A stretch of DNA of 53,436 bases, taken from Muribaculaceae bacterium. GTDB lineage: Bacteria; Bacteroidota; Bacteroidia; Bacteroidales; Muribaculaceae. The notes under the pieces are model-generated. The model was not told the origin of the DNA, did no database searches, and worked only from the letters and a program-made list of their open reading frames with translations. The translations under genes were made by a program, and so were the position numbers. The stretch lies in the NCBI GenBank assembly GCA_009775365.1, contig VSPM01000010.1:1-53436 (forward strand), given 5' to 3'. Position 1 is the first letter of the stretch, and every line of letters starts with the position of its first letter. Of the stretch, positions 1-8,502 are shown in pieces.

Positions 1-6
1 ATATTG

Positions 7-14
7 TAATTTTG
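7..14 (+). promoter_or_regulatory. Probable -7 box for the exbB operon
   Basis: TAATTTTG matches the Bacteroidota -7 consensus TAnnTTTG. The -33 box would lie just outside the window. Transcription would start near position 20, giving a leader of about 140 nt before the ATG at 161. Nothing coding is seen in that leader. Confidence 0.5.
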
Positions 15-160
15 CATTGTCATAGGTTCTAAAGGTAGAAAAACTCGCCCTAAGGCATGAAAAACCCAAAGACAGTTCGCAACCGCGAGCCACAAAACAT
101 AAAGACAAACAAAAAGAAACATAATCTTTAACAAAAAAAAATTTCAAACAATTTATCATT

Positions 161-1009
161 ATGGAATCTCAGAATCCCAAGGCTCAGGCTACTTCAGCTG
201 CAGCCAAAGTGAAAAAGGAAGAGAAAATCAGCAACGTGCGCGGCATCCGCAACGCATTTCTCGTAATCATCGCTTGCGCATTTGCAGCTGTCTGCATCTT
301 CCTCTTTGGAATGGGCGCACCCGGCAACTTCGAGGGTAACGACCCCGCTGGCCACCCCCTCAACCTCGCAGGTACAGTTTTCAAAGGTGGTTTTATCGTA
401 CCTATCCTGATGACACTCCTCCTCACAGTAATCGTGCTTTCAATCGAACGTTGGATCGCCATCAGCTCTGCATCAGGCAAAGGCAACACTACTAAGTTCG
501 TTGCCGACATCAAGGCTGACCTTGCAAAGAACAACATCGACGGCGCTATGCAGCGTTGCCGCCAGCAGAAAGGCTCTGTTGCATCTGTAGTTTACAACAC
601 ACTCGTGAAGTACAAAGAGATGGATGCCAACACAGTTCTCAGCAAAGAGCAGAAACTTACAACTCTCCGCAATGAGGTTGAAGAGGCTACAGCTCTTGAG
701 ATGCCCGCTCTTTCTCAGAACCTTCCTATCGTGGCTACACTCACCACACTCGGTACTCTCGTCGGTCTTCTCGGAACCGTTATGGGTATGATCAAATCAT
801 TCCAGGCTCTTGCATCTTCAGGTTCTCCTGACTCAACCGAACTTTCAACCGGTATCTCTGAGGCACTTGTGAACACTGCCTTCGGTATCGCAACCGGTGC
901 ATTCGCGGTTATCTCTTATAACTTCTTCACCAACAAGATCGACAACCTCACCTACGCTATCGACGAAATCGGTTTCTCAATCGTAGCTACATTCGCTGCC
1001 ACTCACTAA
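161..1009 (+). CDS. exbB: MotA/TolQ/ExbB proton channel family protein
   Basis: This is the channel-forming subunit of an ExbB-ExbD-TonB motor, which uses the inner-membrane ion gradient to energise TonB. The 282-residue protein has a basic, Ala-rich N-terminus, a first membrane segment near residues 30-52, a second near 75-95, and the conserved TolQ/ExbB block near residues 180-260, including the Gly/Thr-rich stretch TLTTLGTLVGLLGTVMGM and a later ISEALVNTAFG motif. It is the first gene of a rightward cluster followed 61 bp later by exbD. Family assignment is secure; which substrates the system serves cannot be read from the sequence. Confidence 0.93.
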   Translation: MESQNPKAQATSAAAKVKKEEKISNVRGIRNAFLVIIACAFAAVCIFLFGMGAPGNFEGNDPAGHPLNLAGTVFKGGFIVPILMTLLLTVIVLSIERWIAISSASGKGNTTKFVADIKADLAKNNIDGAMQRCRQQKGSVASVVYNTLVKYKEMDANTVLSKEQKLTTLRNEVEEATALEMPALSQNLPIVATLTTLGTLVGLLGTVMGMIKSFQALASSGSPDSTELSTGISEALVNTAFGIATGAFAVISYNFFTNKIDNLTYAIDEIGFSIVATFAATH

Positions 1010-1070
1010 TCAGCAGGCATAGCGAAAACGATAATTTCAATTTTTCAAACCGAAAAAGTTTATAGCTAAT

Positions 1071-1796
1071 ATGGGAAGAGTAAAAATAGCAAGAAAGAGC
1101 ACATTCATCGACATGACTGCGATGAGTGACGTGACCGTGTTGCTCCTTACCTTCTTCATGTTGACTTCGACCTTCCTTCAGAAAGAGCCCACCACAGTTG
1201 TGACTCCGCCCTCTGTATCGACAGAGAAAGTGCAGGAAACCAACTTCGTGCAGGTGCTCGTGAGTCCGGAAGGAAAGGTTTGGCTCACAATGAACAACGA
1301 CACCTCCTCTGCTTGGTCAAACGAGAAGATGAGAATGGCCTTGCTCGACAAAGTGAGCGAAATCTACAACGAATCGCATAAGAACAAAGTTAGTTTCAAC
1401 ATTGCTCAGAAGGAAGCCTTCAGCAAGCTTGGTTCATTCGGAGTGCCTCTCCAGCAGATGGGCGAGTTCCTTAACCTCGCCGACCAGCAGGAGGGACAGA
1501 CAAAGATGGACAAGTGGATGCAGGGCGAGGACGACGACAGGAACCACGTCTCCGGAATACCTATCAGCTGGAATTCCGATGAATCTACACCCAATGAGTT
1601 TCAGATGTGGATGAAAGCATTACGCCAAACCGAAAATGAAACACTTGCACAAGCAATCAAAGACGGCACAGGCGTGGCTATCAAGGCTGACCAGAACACA
1701 TCGTTCGACATCATCCATATGGTAATGGACAACCTCCAGACCATCCACATGAACAAGTTTACGTTTTTGACAGCACTTAAAGCTCCAGGAGAATAA
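1071..1796 (+). CDS. exbD: ExbD/TolR family biopolymer transport protein (first copy, long form)
   Basis: ExbD subunit of the TonB motor. The N-terminal block FIDMTAMSDVTVLLLTFFML carries the membrane-embedded Asp that acts in ion translocation in this family, within the single transmembrane helix near residues 13-35. At 241 residues it is about 100 longer than classical ExbD (around 140). The extra material lies in the periplasmic part, roughly residues 80-180, is polar and Gln/Asp-rich, and separates the two halves of the usual periplasmic fold. The next gene is a second exbD starting 4 bp after this stop, so the two are translationally close and probably form a heteromeric ExbD pair (inference). 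Confidence 0.9.
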   Translation: MGRVKIARKSTFIDMTAMSDVTVLLLTFFMLTSTFLQKEPTTVVTPPSVSTEKVQETNFVQVLVSPEGKVWLTMNNDTSSAWSNEKMRMALLDKVSEIYNESHKNKVSFNIAQKEAFSKLGSFGVPLQQMGEFLNLADQQEGQTKMDKWMQGEDDDRNHVSGIPISWNSDESTPNEFQMWMKALRQTENETLAQAIKDGTGVAIKADQNTSFDIIHMVMDNLQTIHMNKFTFLTALKAPGE

Positions 1797-1800
1797 GACC

Positions 1801-2592
1801 ATGGCAGAAGTTCAACAGAATTCGGGCGGCAACGGAAAGAAAGGCGCCCAGAAAAAAATGCAGATTCGCGTGGATTTCACGCCGATGGTCGACATGAACA
1901 TGTTGCTTATAACATTCTTCATGCTCTGTACGACAATGATTAAGTCTCAAACTCTCACCATCGCCCTCCCGTCTAACGAGAAGGTTGAGAACCAGGAAAA
2001 CATGTCGCAGGCTTCTGCCGACGACGCTGTGACCATCATTATTGACGCGAAGAGAAAAGCCGGTTCTATGGATGTTGACTCTGTCAACGGAAAAGTGGTG
2101 AATGAGGTCTACTATTATTTTGGAAAACCGGGTGGTGACGCCGGTATTTTCGGACCTGGCGGCGTTGTTCTCTCTGAGAATAACAACATACAGAAATCTG
2201 AATTCCTCTCTGACGAGATCAATTCAGCCGGAGATCACAGCGCACGCGGCATTCGCCAGATTATTCAGCAGCGCAACAAGGAAGTGCTTACCGAAATCAA
2301 TAAGATTAAGGAGAAATATGCTAAAGGCGAGTTTGGCAGTCTTGAAACTAAAGACGGTCGCGAAAAAGCTCAAGCCGCATATGACCAGGCTGCTTCTGAA
2401 ATCCGCAAGAGCGAAAATCTCAAAAAGCCGGTTGTAATCATCAAGTCTACTCCCCAGGCATCTTTCGGTAGCCTTGTGGAAATTCTTGACGAGATGCAGA
2501 TCAACTCAATTTCCAAATATCAGATTGATAACATGACTCGCGCCGACTCTGTGATGCTCATCGACTTCCAGAATCGTAACCATGCGAATTGA
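1801..2592 (+). CDS. exbD: ExbD/TolR family biopolymer transport protein (second copy, long form)
   Basis: Second ExbD paralogue, 263 residues. After a Gly/Lys-rich cytoplasmic start, the block RVDFTPMVDMNMLLITFFML contains the conserved membrane Asp and the single transmembrane helix near residues 24-46. The periplasmic region is unusually long: about residues 95-210 hold a Gly/Phe-rich segment and a charged, probably helical Lys/Glu-rich stretch before the family-like end (VVIIKSTPQASFGSLVEILDEM). It lies 4 bp after the first exbD and 37 bp before tonB. The two ExbDs differ mostly in these inserts, which suggests distinct periplasmic partners (inference). Confidence 0.9.
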   Translation: MAEVQQNSGGNGKKGAQKKMQIRVDFTPMVDMNMLLITFFMLCTTMIKSQTLTIALPSNEKVENQENMSQASADDAVTIIIDAKRKAGSMDVDSVNGKVVNEVYYYFGKPGGDAGIFGPGGVVLSENNNIQKSEFLSDEINSAGDHSARGIRQIIQQRNKEVLTEINKIKEKYAKGEFGSLETKDGREKAQAAYDQAASEIRKSENLKKPVVIIKSTPQASFGSLVEILDEMQINSISKYQIDNMTRADSVMLIDFQNRNHAN

Positions 2593-2629
2593 TGTAAGAT
2601 TTAATAACCCTTAAAGCAAAAAAAAGAAA

Positions 2630-3502
2630 ATGGCTAAAAGAAATGTAGATCTTACTTCTAAAGAATGGCGCGACCTGGTTTTCGCCGATAAGAATAAAGA
2701 ATTTGGTGCTTACCAGCTTCGCAAGTCGAGCGACAAGCGTCACAACCTTGCAGTGCTTTACACACTCATTGGTCTTGTGATTGTGTTCTTCCTTATTATT
2801 GCATACTCAAGGTATTCCGACTATAAGGCAGAGCAAGACGCTATCGCACTTCAGGAGCAACGCGAGAAAATGGCTGCGGCAGAACTCATTCAGGAGGAAG
2901 CCGAGCCGGAACCGGAGCCCGAGGTCGAGGAACAGAAATTCGAGCAGGAAATTCCTGAGGTTCCCGAAGAGGTGCTCGCAACCGTGCAGGTTACACAGAT
3001 TGCTATCGTTGACCCCGACAAGGTGAAACACGAAGTGATGGATATGGAAACCCAGAAGGAAGACAACACCGCCCGCGGCGTTGTCAACCAGGAAGGTTCA
3101 GACGACGCCGATAAATTCAAGGCCGTTCAGGAACAGGTCGTAGTGAAGGAACCCGAACCCGAGGTTAAACCCAAAGAGGAAGAAATCTTCGTGGCCGTAG
3201 AACAGATGGCTGAATTCCCCGGCGGACAGGCAGCCCTTATGAAATGGCTCAGCCAGAACATCCGTTACCCCGAAGCAGCTCAGCAGAACGACATCCAGGG
3301 TCGTGTGGTTGTGAAATTCGTGGTTGAGAAAGATGGTTCAATCGGTCAGGCCACTATCGCCAAGGGTGTGGACAAAGACCTCGACCGCGAGGCTCTCCGC
3401 GTCGTTAAGAAGATGCCGAAGTGGCAGCCGGGCAAGAACAATGGTGTTGCCGTTCGTTCTTACTTCAACCTCCCCGTCACCTTCAAACTCCAGAACCAGT
3501 AA
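2630..3502 (+). CDS. tonB: Energy transducer TonB
   Basis: TonB spans the periplasm and transmits energy from ExbB/ExbD to TonB-dependent outer-membrane receptors. The 290-residue protein has a cytoplasmic segment of about 40 residues, one membrane helix near residues 42-62, a Glu/Pro/Val-rich periplasmic linker at about 85-185 with repeated EPEPE-type runs, and a C-terminal TonB domain at about 195-290 (FPGGQAALMKWLSQNIRYP, then a VVVKFVVEKDGSI strand pair). It closes the exbB-exbD-exbD-tonB unit and is followed by a strong terminator. The long cytoplasmic N-terminus is common in Bacteroidota TonB proteins. Confidence 0.94.
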   Translation: MAKRNVDLTSKEWRDLVFADKNKEFGAYQLRKSSDKRHNLAVLYTLIGLVIVFFLIIAYSRYSDYKAEQDAIALQEQREKMAAAELIQEEAEPEPEPEVEEQKFEQEIPEVPEEVLATVQVTQIAIVDPDKVKHEVMDMETQKEDNTARGVVNQEGSDDADKFKAVQEQVVVKEPEPEVKPKEEEIFVAVEQMAEFPGGQAALMKWLSQNIRYPEAAQQNDIQGRVVVKFVVEKDGSIGQATIAKGVDKDLDREALRVVKKMPKWQPGKNNGVAVRSYFNLPVTFKLQNQ

Positions 3503-3538
3503 TCTCAAGGAAGTTTTGACATCAAAACTCAATATCAT

Positions 3539-3567
3539 AAAAGAGGCTCTCCCAAAGAGCCTCTTTT
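3539..3567 (+). terminator. Rho-independent terminator after tonB
   Basis: A perfect 12-bp inverted repeat, AAAAGAGGCTCT and AGAGCCTCTTTT, surrounds a 5-nt loop (CCCAA), with T residues within and after the right arm. It sits 36 bp after the tonB stop and ends the exb-tonB unit. Confidence 0.85.
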
Positions 3568-3701
3568 ATTTTACACTTATCAGATAAGAATCATTTGAAC
3601 TATATGACAAATATGCGTTAAATGCTGGATAAGTTGATAAACGGTTGAACATACTTTAACCCAATTTGTTAAAAATATAGAACATCAAAAAATTTTAAGT
3701 T

Positions 3702-3911
3702 ATGGAGAGAGATAATAACTACGGCAACATGCCTAAGGGCGGCCGACTGATTTTTGGAATATTTATGGTCATCGTTTATGTAGCTGTCGGCCTATTGTTC
3801 ATATTCGACATTTTCAATATCGGCAATGTAGTCATCAGCGCTTTTGTAGGCGGACTCCTGTGCGTATACGGCTTATGGAGAGGATACAGGCTATATAAAG
3901 GTATGAACTGA
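3702..3911 (+). CDS. Small hypothetical membrane protein
   Basis: A 69-residue protein with a short polar N-terminus, two hydrophobic segments at about residues 16-36 and 42-60, and a basic tail (WRGYRLYKGMN). I do not recognise a named family. It lies between the tonB terminator and the PstS-like gene on the same strand. Its composition, length and position support a real gene, but no function can be assigned. An AT-rich stretch precedes it without a convincing TAnnTTTG box. Confidence 0.6.
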   Translation: MERDNNYGNMPKGGRLIFGIFMVIVYVAVGLLFIFDIFNIGNVVISAFVGGLLCVYGLWRGYRLYKGMN

Positions 3912-4022
3912 AAATCATTCGGAAAATTCATTGTAGCTATGGATGCAATATTGCTGACACGGCTAAATGAGATTTCTGAACTGTAAATGATAGGCTTTCC
4001 ACATATGACACACCTGTCAAGT

Positions 4023-5036
4023 ATGAAAAAATTAAACATGACTAAACTTATTAACTCACTGTTTTTGCTTGCGTCAGTGGCAGGAGCAGTGAGTTGCACT
4101 CCTGTAAAAAGAGGTGAATACGCCTCAGGAAGCGCGACCATATATTGCGACGACGGATTCAAAAATATCCTCGACGAAGAAATCGAAGTGTTTGAATACA
4201 CATATCCCGAATCTTCTATCATTCCGTTTTATGTGAGCGAAGGGGAGGCGATCGACACCCTGATGTCTGACGGCACTCAGGCCATAATCACCACGCGCGA
4301 GCTCTCAAAGGAGCAGATAGACTATATGAAGGCGAAATTCAAACGTGTGGTTCGCCAGAACTGCATCGCCGTAGACGCAGTTGCACTAATAACAAATAAG
4401 AATAATCCGGTAAATGGCCTTTCTGTCTCACAGGTGAGCGACATTCTTAACGGAAAAATTACTCACTGGAACCAGCTTGCCGCCAACGACACTACGGCCA
4501 TAAAACTGGTGTTTGACAACGCTGAATCATCAACAGTGAGCTATTTGCGCGACAAGTTTCTTCCGGAAGGGAAAAAGATTTCAGAAACAACCAATTCATT
4601 TGCACAAAGCAACAATGCTCAGGTGTTTGACATAGTGAAGACAGATCCCGACGCTCTCGGAGTCATTAGTGTGAGCTGGCTTGGCGACGACCTCAGCGTA
4701 GCAAAGAAAGTGCCTGTTGACAAAAGAATGGACGACTATAAGAATGAAACCGATACGATTGCAACAAACCTTACGACGGAAGTAAAGATATTGAAAATCA
4801 GCAATCCCACGCAGGATAATGACTTCAATCTTGTAGGCTACGAGCCGTATCAAGCATATATCTATTCTGGCGAATACCCACTTGTCAGAAAAGTTTATAT
4901 GATTTCCACGGCAAGCAATTCAACAGTGCTACACAGTTTTTATGTGTTCGTGACAGGATTTGTAGGACAGAAAATCATAACAAAGACCGGCATTCTTCCC
5001 TACAAAATGAGTCCGCGGCTCGTGGAAATAAAATAA
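4023..5036 (+). CDS. PstS-like phosphate/anion-binding lipoprotein
   Basis: Periplasmic substrate-binding protein of the PstS/PBP-like superfamily. The ATG at 4023 is preferred over the one at 3987 because it gives a clean lipoprotein signal: MKKLNMTKL, a hydrophobic core, then a cysteine in the AVSC context at about residue 25. The mature part carries family features: an early GSATIYCDDGFKNIL block, a SDGTQAIITTRELS segment, then the VSDILNGKITHWNQL motif typical of PstS. No pstC, pstA or pstB is present nearby. Its place between the TonB cluster and a TPR gene suggests a role other than classical ABC import, possibly ligand capture or sensing at the envelope (inference). Confidence 0.78.
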   Translation: MKKLNMTKLINSLFLLASVAGAVSCTPVKRGEYASGSATIYCDDGFKNILDEEIEVFEYTYPESSIIPFYVSEGEAIDTLMSDGTQAIITTRELSKEQIDYMKAKFKRVVRQNCIAVDAVALITNKNNPVNGLSVSQVSDILNGKITHWNQLAANDTTAIKLVFDNAESSTVSYLRDKFLPEGKKISETTNSFAQSNNAQVFDIVKTDPDALGVISVSWLGDDLSVAKKVPVDKRMDDYKNETDTIATNLTTEVKILKISNPTQDNDFNLVGYEPYQAYIYSGEYPLVRKVYMISTASNSTVLHSFYVFVTGFVGQKIITKTGILPYKMSPRLVEIK

Positions 5037-5070
5037 AACAGGCGAAAACATTTTTAGGCATTAAACCCCC

Positions 5071-5106
5071 GATTCCTCCTAATAATCATACTAACAAGGA
5101 GGAATC
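5071..5106 (+). terminator. Probable terminator after the PstS-like gene
   Basis: A 10-bp inverted repeat, GATTCCTCCT and AGGAGGAATC, encloses a 16-nt AT-rich loop and is followed by TTTCGTTT. It lies 35 bp after the stop codon. The loop is long and the T tract interrupted, so it is a moderate terminator. Confidence 0.6.
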
Positions 5107-5206
5107 TTTCGTTTATGTAAAAAGCAATATTCCTGCTTTAGAGCATTATTGGTAAAAAATCACAAAGATTAACAACATGACAGAACAGTTTACCCGATTT
5201 TTTTAT

Positions 5207-5214
5207 TAATTTTG
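5207..5214 (+). promoter_or_regulatory. -7 box upstream of the TPR gene
   Basis: TAATTTTG matches TAnnTTTG and lies 69 bp before the ATG at 5283. No TTTG is found at the expected -33 distance, so only half of the promoter is supported. Confidence 0.5.
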
Positions 5215-5282
5215 CAAACTAAGCAGAAGCATCGCGCTTCTACCTCTCCCACTAATTGAAACAATAAATTAAAAACATACAG

Positions 5283-6914
5283 ATGAAATTCAAATTTCTT
5301 TTCACTGCCGCTTTTCTTGCAAGCGCATCTTTCTCCGTAATGGCTCAGACCCACATAGAGGGTGAAGAGTATTTCAAAGCCGACCAGCTGGCCAACGCAA
5401 AAGAACTGTTGCTCCGCAACATGAACAATGCCGGCACCGACAAGGCTATCAGCGATTATTACCTCGGCCTCATTGCCATTGAAGAAGGAAACGCTTCCGA
5501 GGCTAACAAATGGTTTACTGAAGGCACGCAGAACAATCCTGAGAACGCGTTCAATTACATAGGCCTTGCGTCTCTCGAATTGAAGAACGGCAACAAACAG
5601 GATGCGGAAAAGCTTATTAAGAAAGCAGAGTCAAAGACTAAGAAGAGCGCTCCGCTTCAGATAGCTATCGCCCGTGCATACTATGGCGCTGACCCGGTGG
5701 CTTATTCCAAGGAAATTGAAAAACGCCTTGAGAAAGCCCGCAAAATCAATATGCAGGAAGCAGACATCTACCTCTTCGAGGGAGACCGCAAAAAAGATAA
5801 TAAAGACTTTGGTGGGGCTGCCGGACAATATGAGATGGCTGCCAACTACAATAGCGACGCCACTGAAGCATATGTGAAATATGCGAACCTGTTCACTCAG
5901 GTTAACCCTGAGTTTGCAATCGACATGCTCAACAAGCTTCTCGGCCTCAATCCTAATTCCGCACTCGCTCAGCGTGAAATTGCAAACGCTTATTACAATG
6001 CAGGAAAATACGCGGAAGCTGCCCAGCACTATGGCAACTATGTGCAGAATCCCAACCACTTCAAGCAGGATGAAGACCGCTTCGCGTTCCTTCTCTTCTA
6101 CGGCGGCGACTATCAGAAAGGCTATGACTACTCTACCGCCCTTCTCAAAGCGAATCCGCAGAACTTCACAGCGCAGCGCTACCAATTCATGAACGCTGCC
6201 CAGATCAAAGAGATGCGCGACCAGTTGCTCCCCATGGCAGAAGCTCTGTATGCAGCCCACAAGTCAAATAAAGACAACAAGTTTGCCCCGATTGACTACA
6301 TTCTGATTGCTTCTGAGTTTAATGACGCGAAGCGTCCTGAAGACGCTCAGGCTATTCTTGAAGAGGCCATCCAGGACAATCCCGAGAATCCCGAATTCTA
6401 CAAGCAGCTTGCAATGACTTTTGTAAATGCAAACAATCTCTCAAAAGCTGCCGACACTTATGAATGCTACCTCGCACACTCTGAGAAGCCGGGATATAAC
6501 GACTACATCCAGCAGGCCACATTCGCTTTCTATGCCGGAGTGGAAAACAAGACCAATGACCCCGCCAAGGCAGATAAGTATTACGCCATGGCTCAGGACT
6601 ACGCCAACAAAGCAGCCGCTATCCTTCCCGATAACTACAAGCCCAAAAAGTTTGAAGGCGACATAGCCATGCAGAAAGCCGCTGAAGCTGACGTTGCATC
6701 TGCAGCCGTTCCGGCATACACAGAGGCAATCGCCATGCTTGAAGCAAGCCAGGACCCCTCAAGATACAATTCCGACGCAAAAGTTATGTACAACTACATG
6801 GGCAACTACTATCTTGACCAGAAAGATGTGGAGAAAGCAAAAGAATATTTCAACAAATATCTGCAGCTTGACCCTGACAACGAGGCATATCGAAAATTCG
6901 TTGAAAGTCTCTGA
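5283..6914 (+). CDS. Secreted tetratricopeptide repeat protein
   Basis: A 543-residue periplasmic or membrane-associated scaffold protein. A Sec signal peptide covers residues 1-21 (MKFKFLF...SVMAQ). The rest is made of helical TPR-type repeats, for example EGNASEANKWFTEGTQNNPENAFNY and, at the C-terminus, KDVEKAKEYFNKYLQLDPDN, which is a textbook TPR. TPR proteins bind other proteins; the partner is unknown. It follows the PstS-like gene but has its own -7 box and terminator, so it is probably a separate transcript. Its nearness to the ExbBD-TonB cluster suggests work in the same envelope process (inference). Confidence 0.85.
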   Translation: MKFKFLFTAAFLASASFSVMAQTHIEGEEYFKADQLANAKELLLRNMNNAGTDKAISDYYLGLIAIEEGNASEANKWFTEGTQNNPENAFNYIGLASLELKNGNKQDAEKLIKKAESKTKKSAPLQIAIARAYYGADPVAYSKEIEKRLEKARKINMQEADIYLFEGDRKKDNKDFGGAAGQYEMAANYNSDATEAYVKYANLFTQVNPEFAIDMLNKLLGLNPNSALAQREIANAYYNAGKYAEAAQHYGNYVQNPNHFKQDEDRFAFLLFYGGDYQKGYDYSTALLKANPQNFTAQRYQFMNAAQIKEMRDQLLPMAEALYAAHKSNKDNKFAPIDYILIASEFNDAKRPEDAQAILEEAIQDNPENPEFYKQLAMTFVNANNLSKAADTYECYLAHSEKPGYNDYIQQATFAFYAGVENKTNDPAKADKYYAMAQDYANKAAAILPDNYKPKKFEGDIAMQKAAEADVASAAVPAYTEAIAMLEASQDPSRYNSDAKVMYNYMGNYYLDQKDVEKAKEYFNKYLQLDPDNEAYRKFVESL

Positions 6915-6972
6915 CAACAAAGCCGAGCTACTGATTTCGTGAAAGAACCAGACCAGGCTTCACCTCTTATAG

Positions 6973-7014
6973 AAAACTTCCGTCAACTTTTTATGCTGGC
7001 GGAAGTTTTTTTTG
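6973..7014 (+). terminator. Terminator after the TPR gene, overlapping the nqr -33 box
   Basis: Inverted repeat AAAACTTCCG (6973-6982) and CGGAAGTTTT (7000-7009) followed by a run of T. The end of the T run supplies the TTTG (7011-7014) that fits the -33 box of the next promoter, so the terminator of one unit and the promoter of the next overlap. Confidence 0.75.
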
Positions 7015-7042
7015 CATAAGACGGCTATTATTCGTAATTTTG
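7011..7042 (+). promoter_or_regulatory. nqr operon promoter
   Basis: TTTG at 7011-7014, a 20-bp spacer, then TAATTTTG at 7035-7042: both Bacteroidota boxes at the canonical distance. Transcription would start near 7048, giving a 5' leader of about 75 nt before nqrA. Confidence 0.8.
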
Positions 7043-7122
7043 CATCAGAATTACCAACTTCCACAGCAACGTCAGCGAATAATATCACAACCCACTGACG
7101 TTGCCTATACTATTTATTATTT

Positions 7123-8451
7123 ATGGCCGAAAAAATACGTATAAAGAAGGGTCTTGACATCCCGGTTGCAGGCATGCCTTCTTCGCGCGTGACAGACGAC
7201 ACTGCCACCACTCTTTTCGCCGTGTGTCCCGATGATTTCCCCGGGCCTATTTGGAAAGCCGCCGTAAAGGCGGGTGACACAGTTGCCGCCGGAGACACCC
7301 TGCTCATCGACAAGGCGTCAGGTGAAATTTGCCTTGCATCACCGGTGTCGGGCACTGTGGAGGAAGTGCATCGTGGAGAGCGTCGCCACATCGAATTTAT
7401 CAGTGTCAAAGGAAACGCAGCTTCTTCAGAACTGAAGGCCGGCCCGGCCCGCTCCGCTGAAGAAATCAGGAAAGCTATTCTGTCGTCAGGACTGTGGGCT
7501 ATGATGCGCCAGCGTCCATACGACATTGTGCCCGATCCTAATGTCGCTCCACGCGACATCTTCGTCACAGCTTTCAACTCTGCTCCGCTTGCTCCTGAAT
7601 TGCTTGATTCCAGCCTTGCCCCGTATCTTGAAAAAGGTCTTCAGGCTCTTGCAAAACTCACTTCCGGAAAAGTGTATCTCGGAATAAGACCGGGGAGCGG
7701 GATAACATCGAAATCAGCAGAAGTGTATGAATTCGACGGGCCCCACCCTGCCGGAAATGTGGGCGTTCAGATCGCAGCAGTCAAACCTGTCAACAAAGGC
7801 GAGACTGTATGGACACTCGACGCTGCAACAGCGGCAAGAATCGGAATGCTTTGTGCCGACGGAATCCTCAACTACCACACAGTTGTGGCTGTGACCGGAG
7901 AAGGTGTAAACGACCCGCATCTTGTGAAAACCACTATGGGCGCCTCGATTGACACTCTCATCGGAGGAATGCTAAAAACAGGCCAAAGCCTCCGCATAAT
8001 CTCAGGCAACGTGCTCACAGGAGTGAGAGTGCACACCAACGGATTCCTCCGCTACCCATACCGCCAGATCACTGTGATTGAAGAAGGAGACCATGCCGAT
8101 GAATTCATGGGCTGGGCATCGCTCGACCCCGGCAAATTCTCCGTGAAAAGAAGTTTCCCGGCATTTCTCCGCGGGCTTTCAAAACCTTACAAATTTGATT
8201 CAAGAATCAAAGGTGGACACCGCGCTATGATTTTGAGCGGAGAATACGACAAAGTATTCCCCTTCGACATCTATCCGGAATATCTGCTCAAGGCCATTAT
8301 CGCCGGCGACATCGACCGAATGGAAAAGCTCGGAATCTACGAAGTTGCGCCTGAAGACTTTGCCCTGCCGGAGTTTGTCGACACTTCTAAGATTGAGCTT
8401 CAGAAAATAGTGAGGGAAGGTCTTGACAATCTGAGAAAGGAACTCTCCTGA
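7123..8451 (+). CDS. nqrA: Na+-translocating NADH:quinone oxidoreductase subunit A
   Basis: Peripheral cytoplasmic subunit of the sodium-pumping NADH:quinone oxidoreductase, which oxidises NADH, reduces quinone and exports Na+. The 442-residue protein starts with the family's KIRIKKGLDIPVAG motif and contains a barrel-sandwich-like segment near residues 60-90 (AGDTLLIDKASGEICLASPVSGTVEEV). It has no predicted membrane span. It is the first gene of nqrABCDEF, behind a canonical promoter. Length and order are as in other Bacteroidota. Confidence 0.96.
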   Translation: MAEKIRIKKGLDIPVAGMPSSRVTDDTATTLFAVCPDDFPGPIWKAAVKAGDTVAAGDTLLIDKASGEICLASPVSGTVEEVHRGERRHIEFISVKGNAASSELKAGPARSAEEIRKAILSSGLWAMMRQRPYDIVPDPNVAPRDIFVTAFNSAPLAPELLDSSLAPYLEKGLQALAKLTSGKVYLGIRPGSGITSKSAEVYEFDGPHPAGNVGVQIAAVKPVNKGETVWTLDAATAARIGMLCADGILNYHTVVAVTGEGVNDPHLVKTTMGASIDTLIGGMLKTGQSLRIISGNVLTGVRVHTNGFLRYPYRQITVIEEGDHADEFMGWASLDPGKFSVKRSFPAFLRGLSKPYKFDSRIKGGHRAMILSGEYDKVFPFDIYPEYLLKAIIAGDIDRMEKLGIYEVAPEDFALPEFVDTSKIELQKIVREGLDNLRKELS

Positions 8452-8502
8452 CATATTCCCCGATATTTGAGTTTTCACCATCTACAATATTTCATACTTC
8501 AG

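Noticed and set aside
5631..6260. 209-codon minus-strand frame opposite the TPR gene
   Set aside because: Antisense shadow of repeated helical coding sequence with no start signal or domain of its own.
8467..8502. TTG start giving a 12-residue longer NqrB
   Set aside because: ATG 8503 gives the family-typical N-terminus and length.
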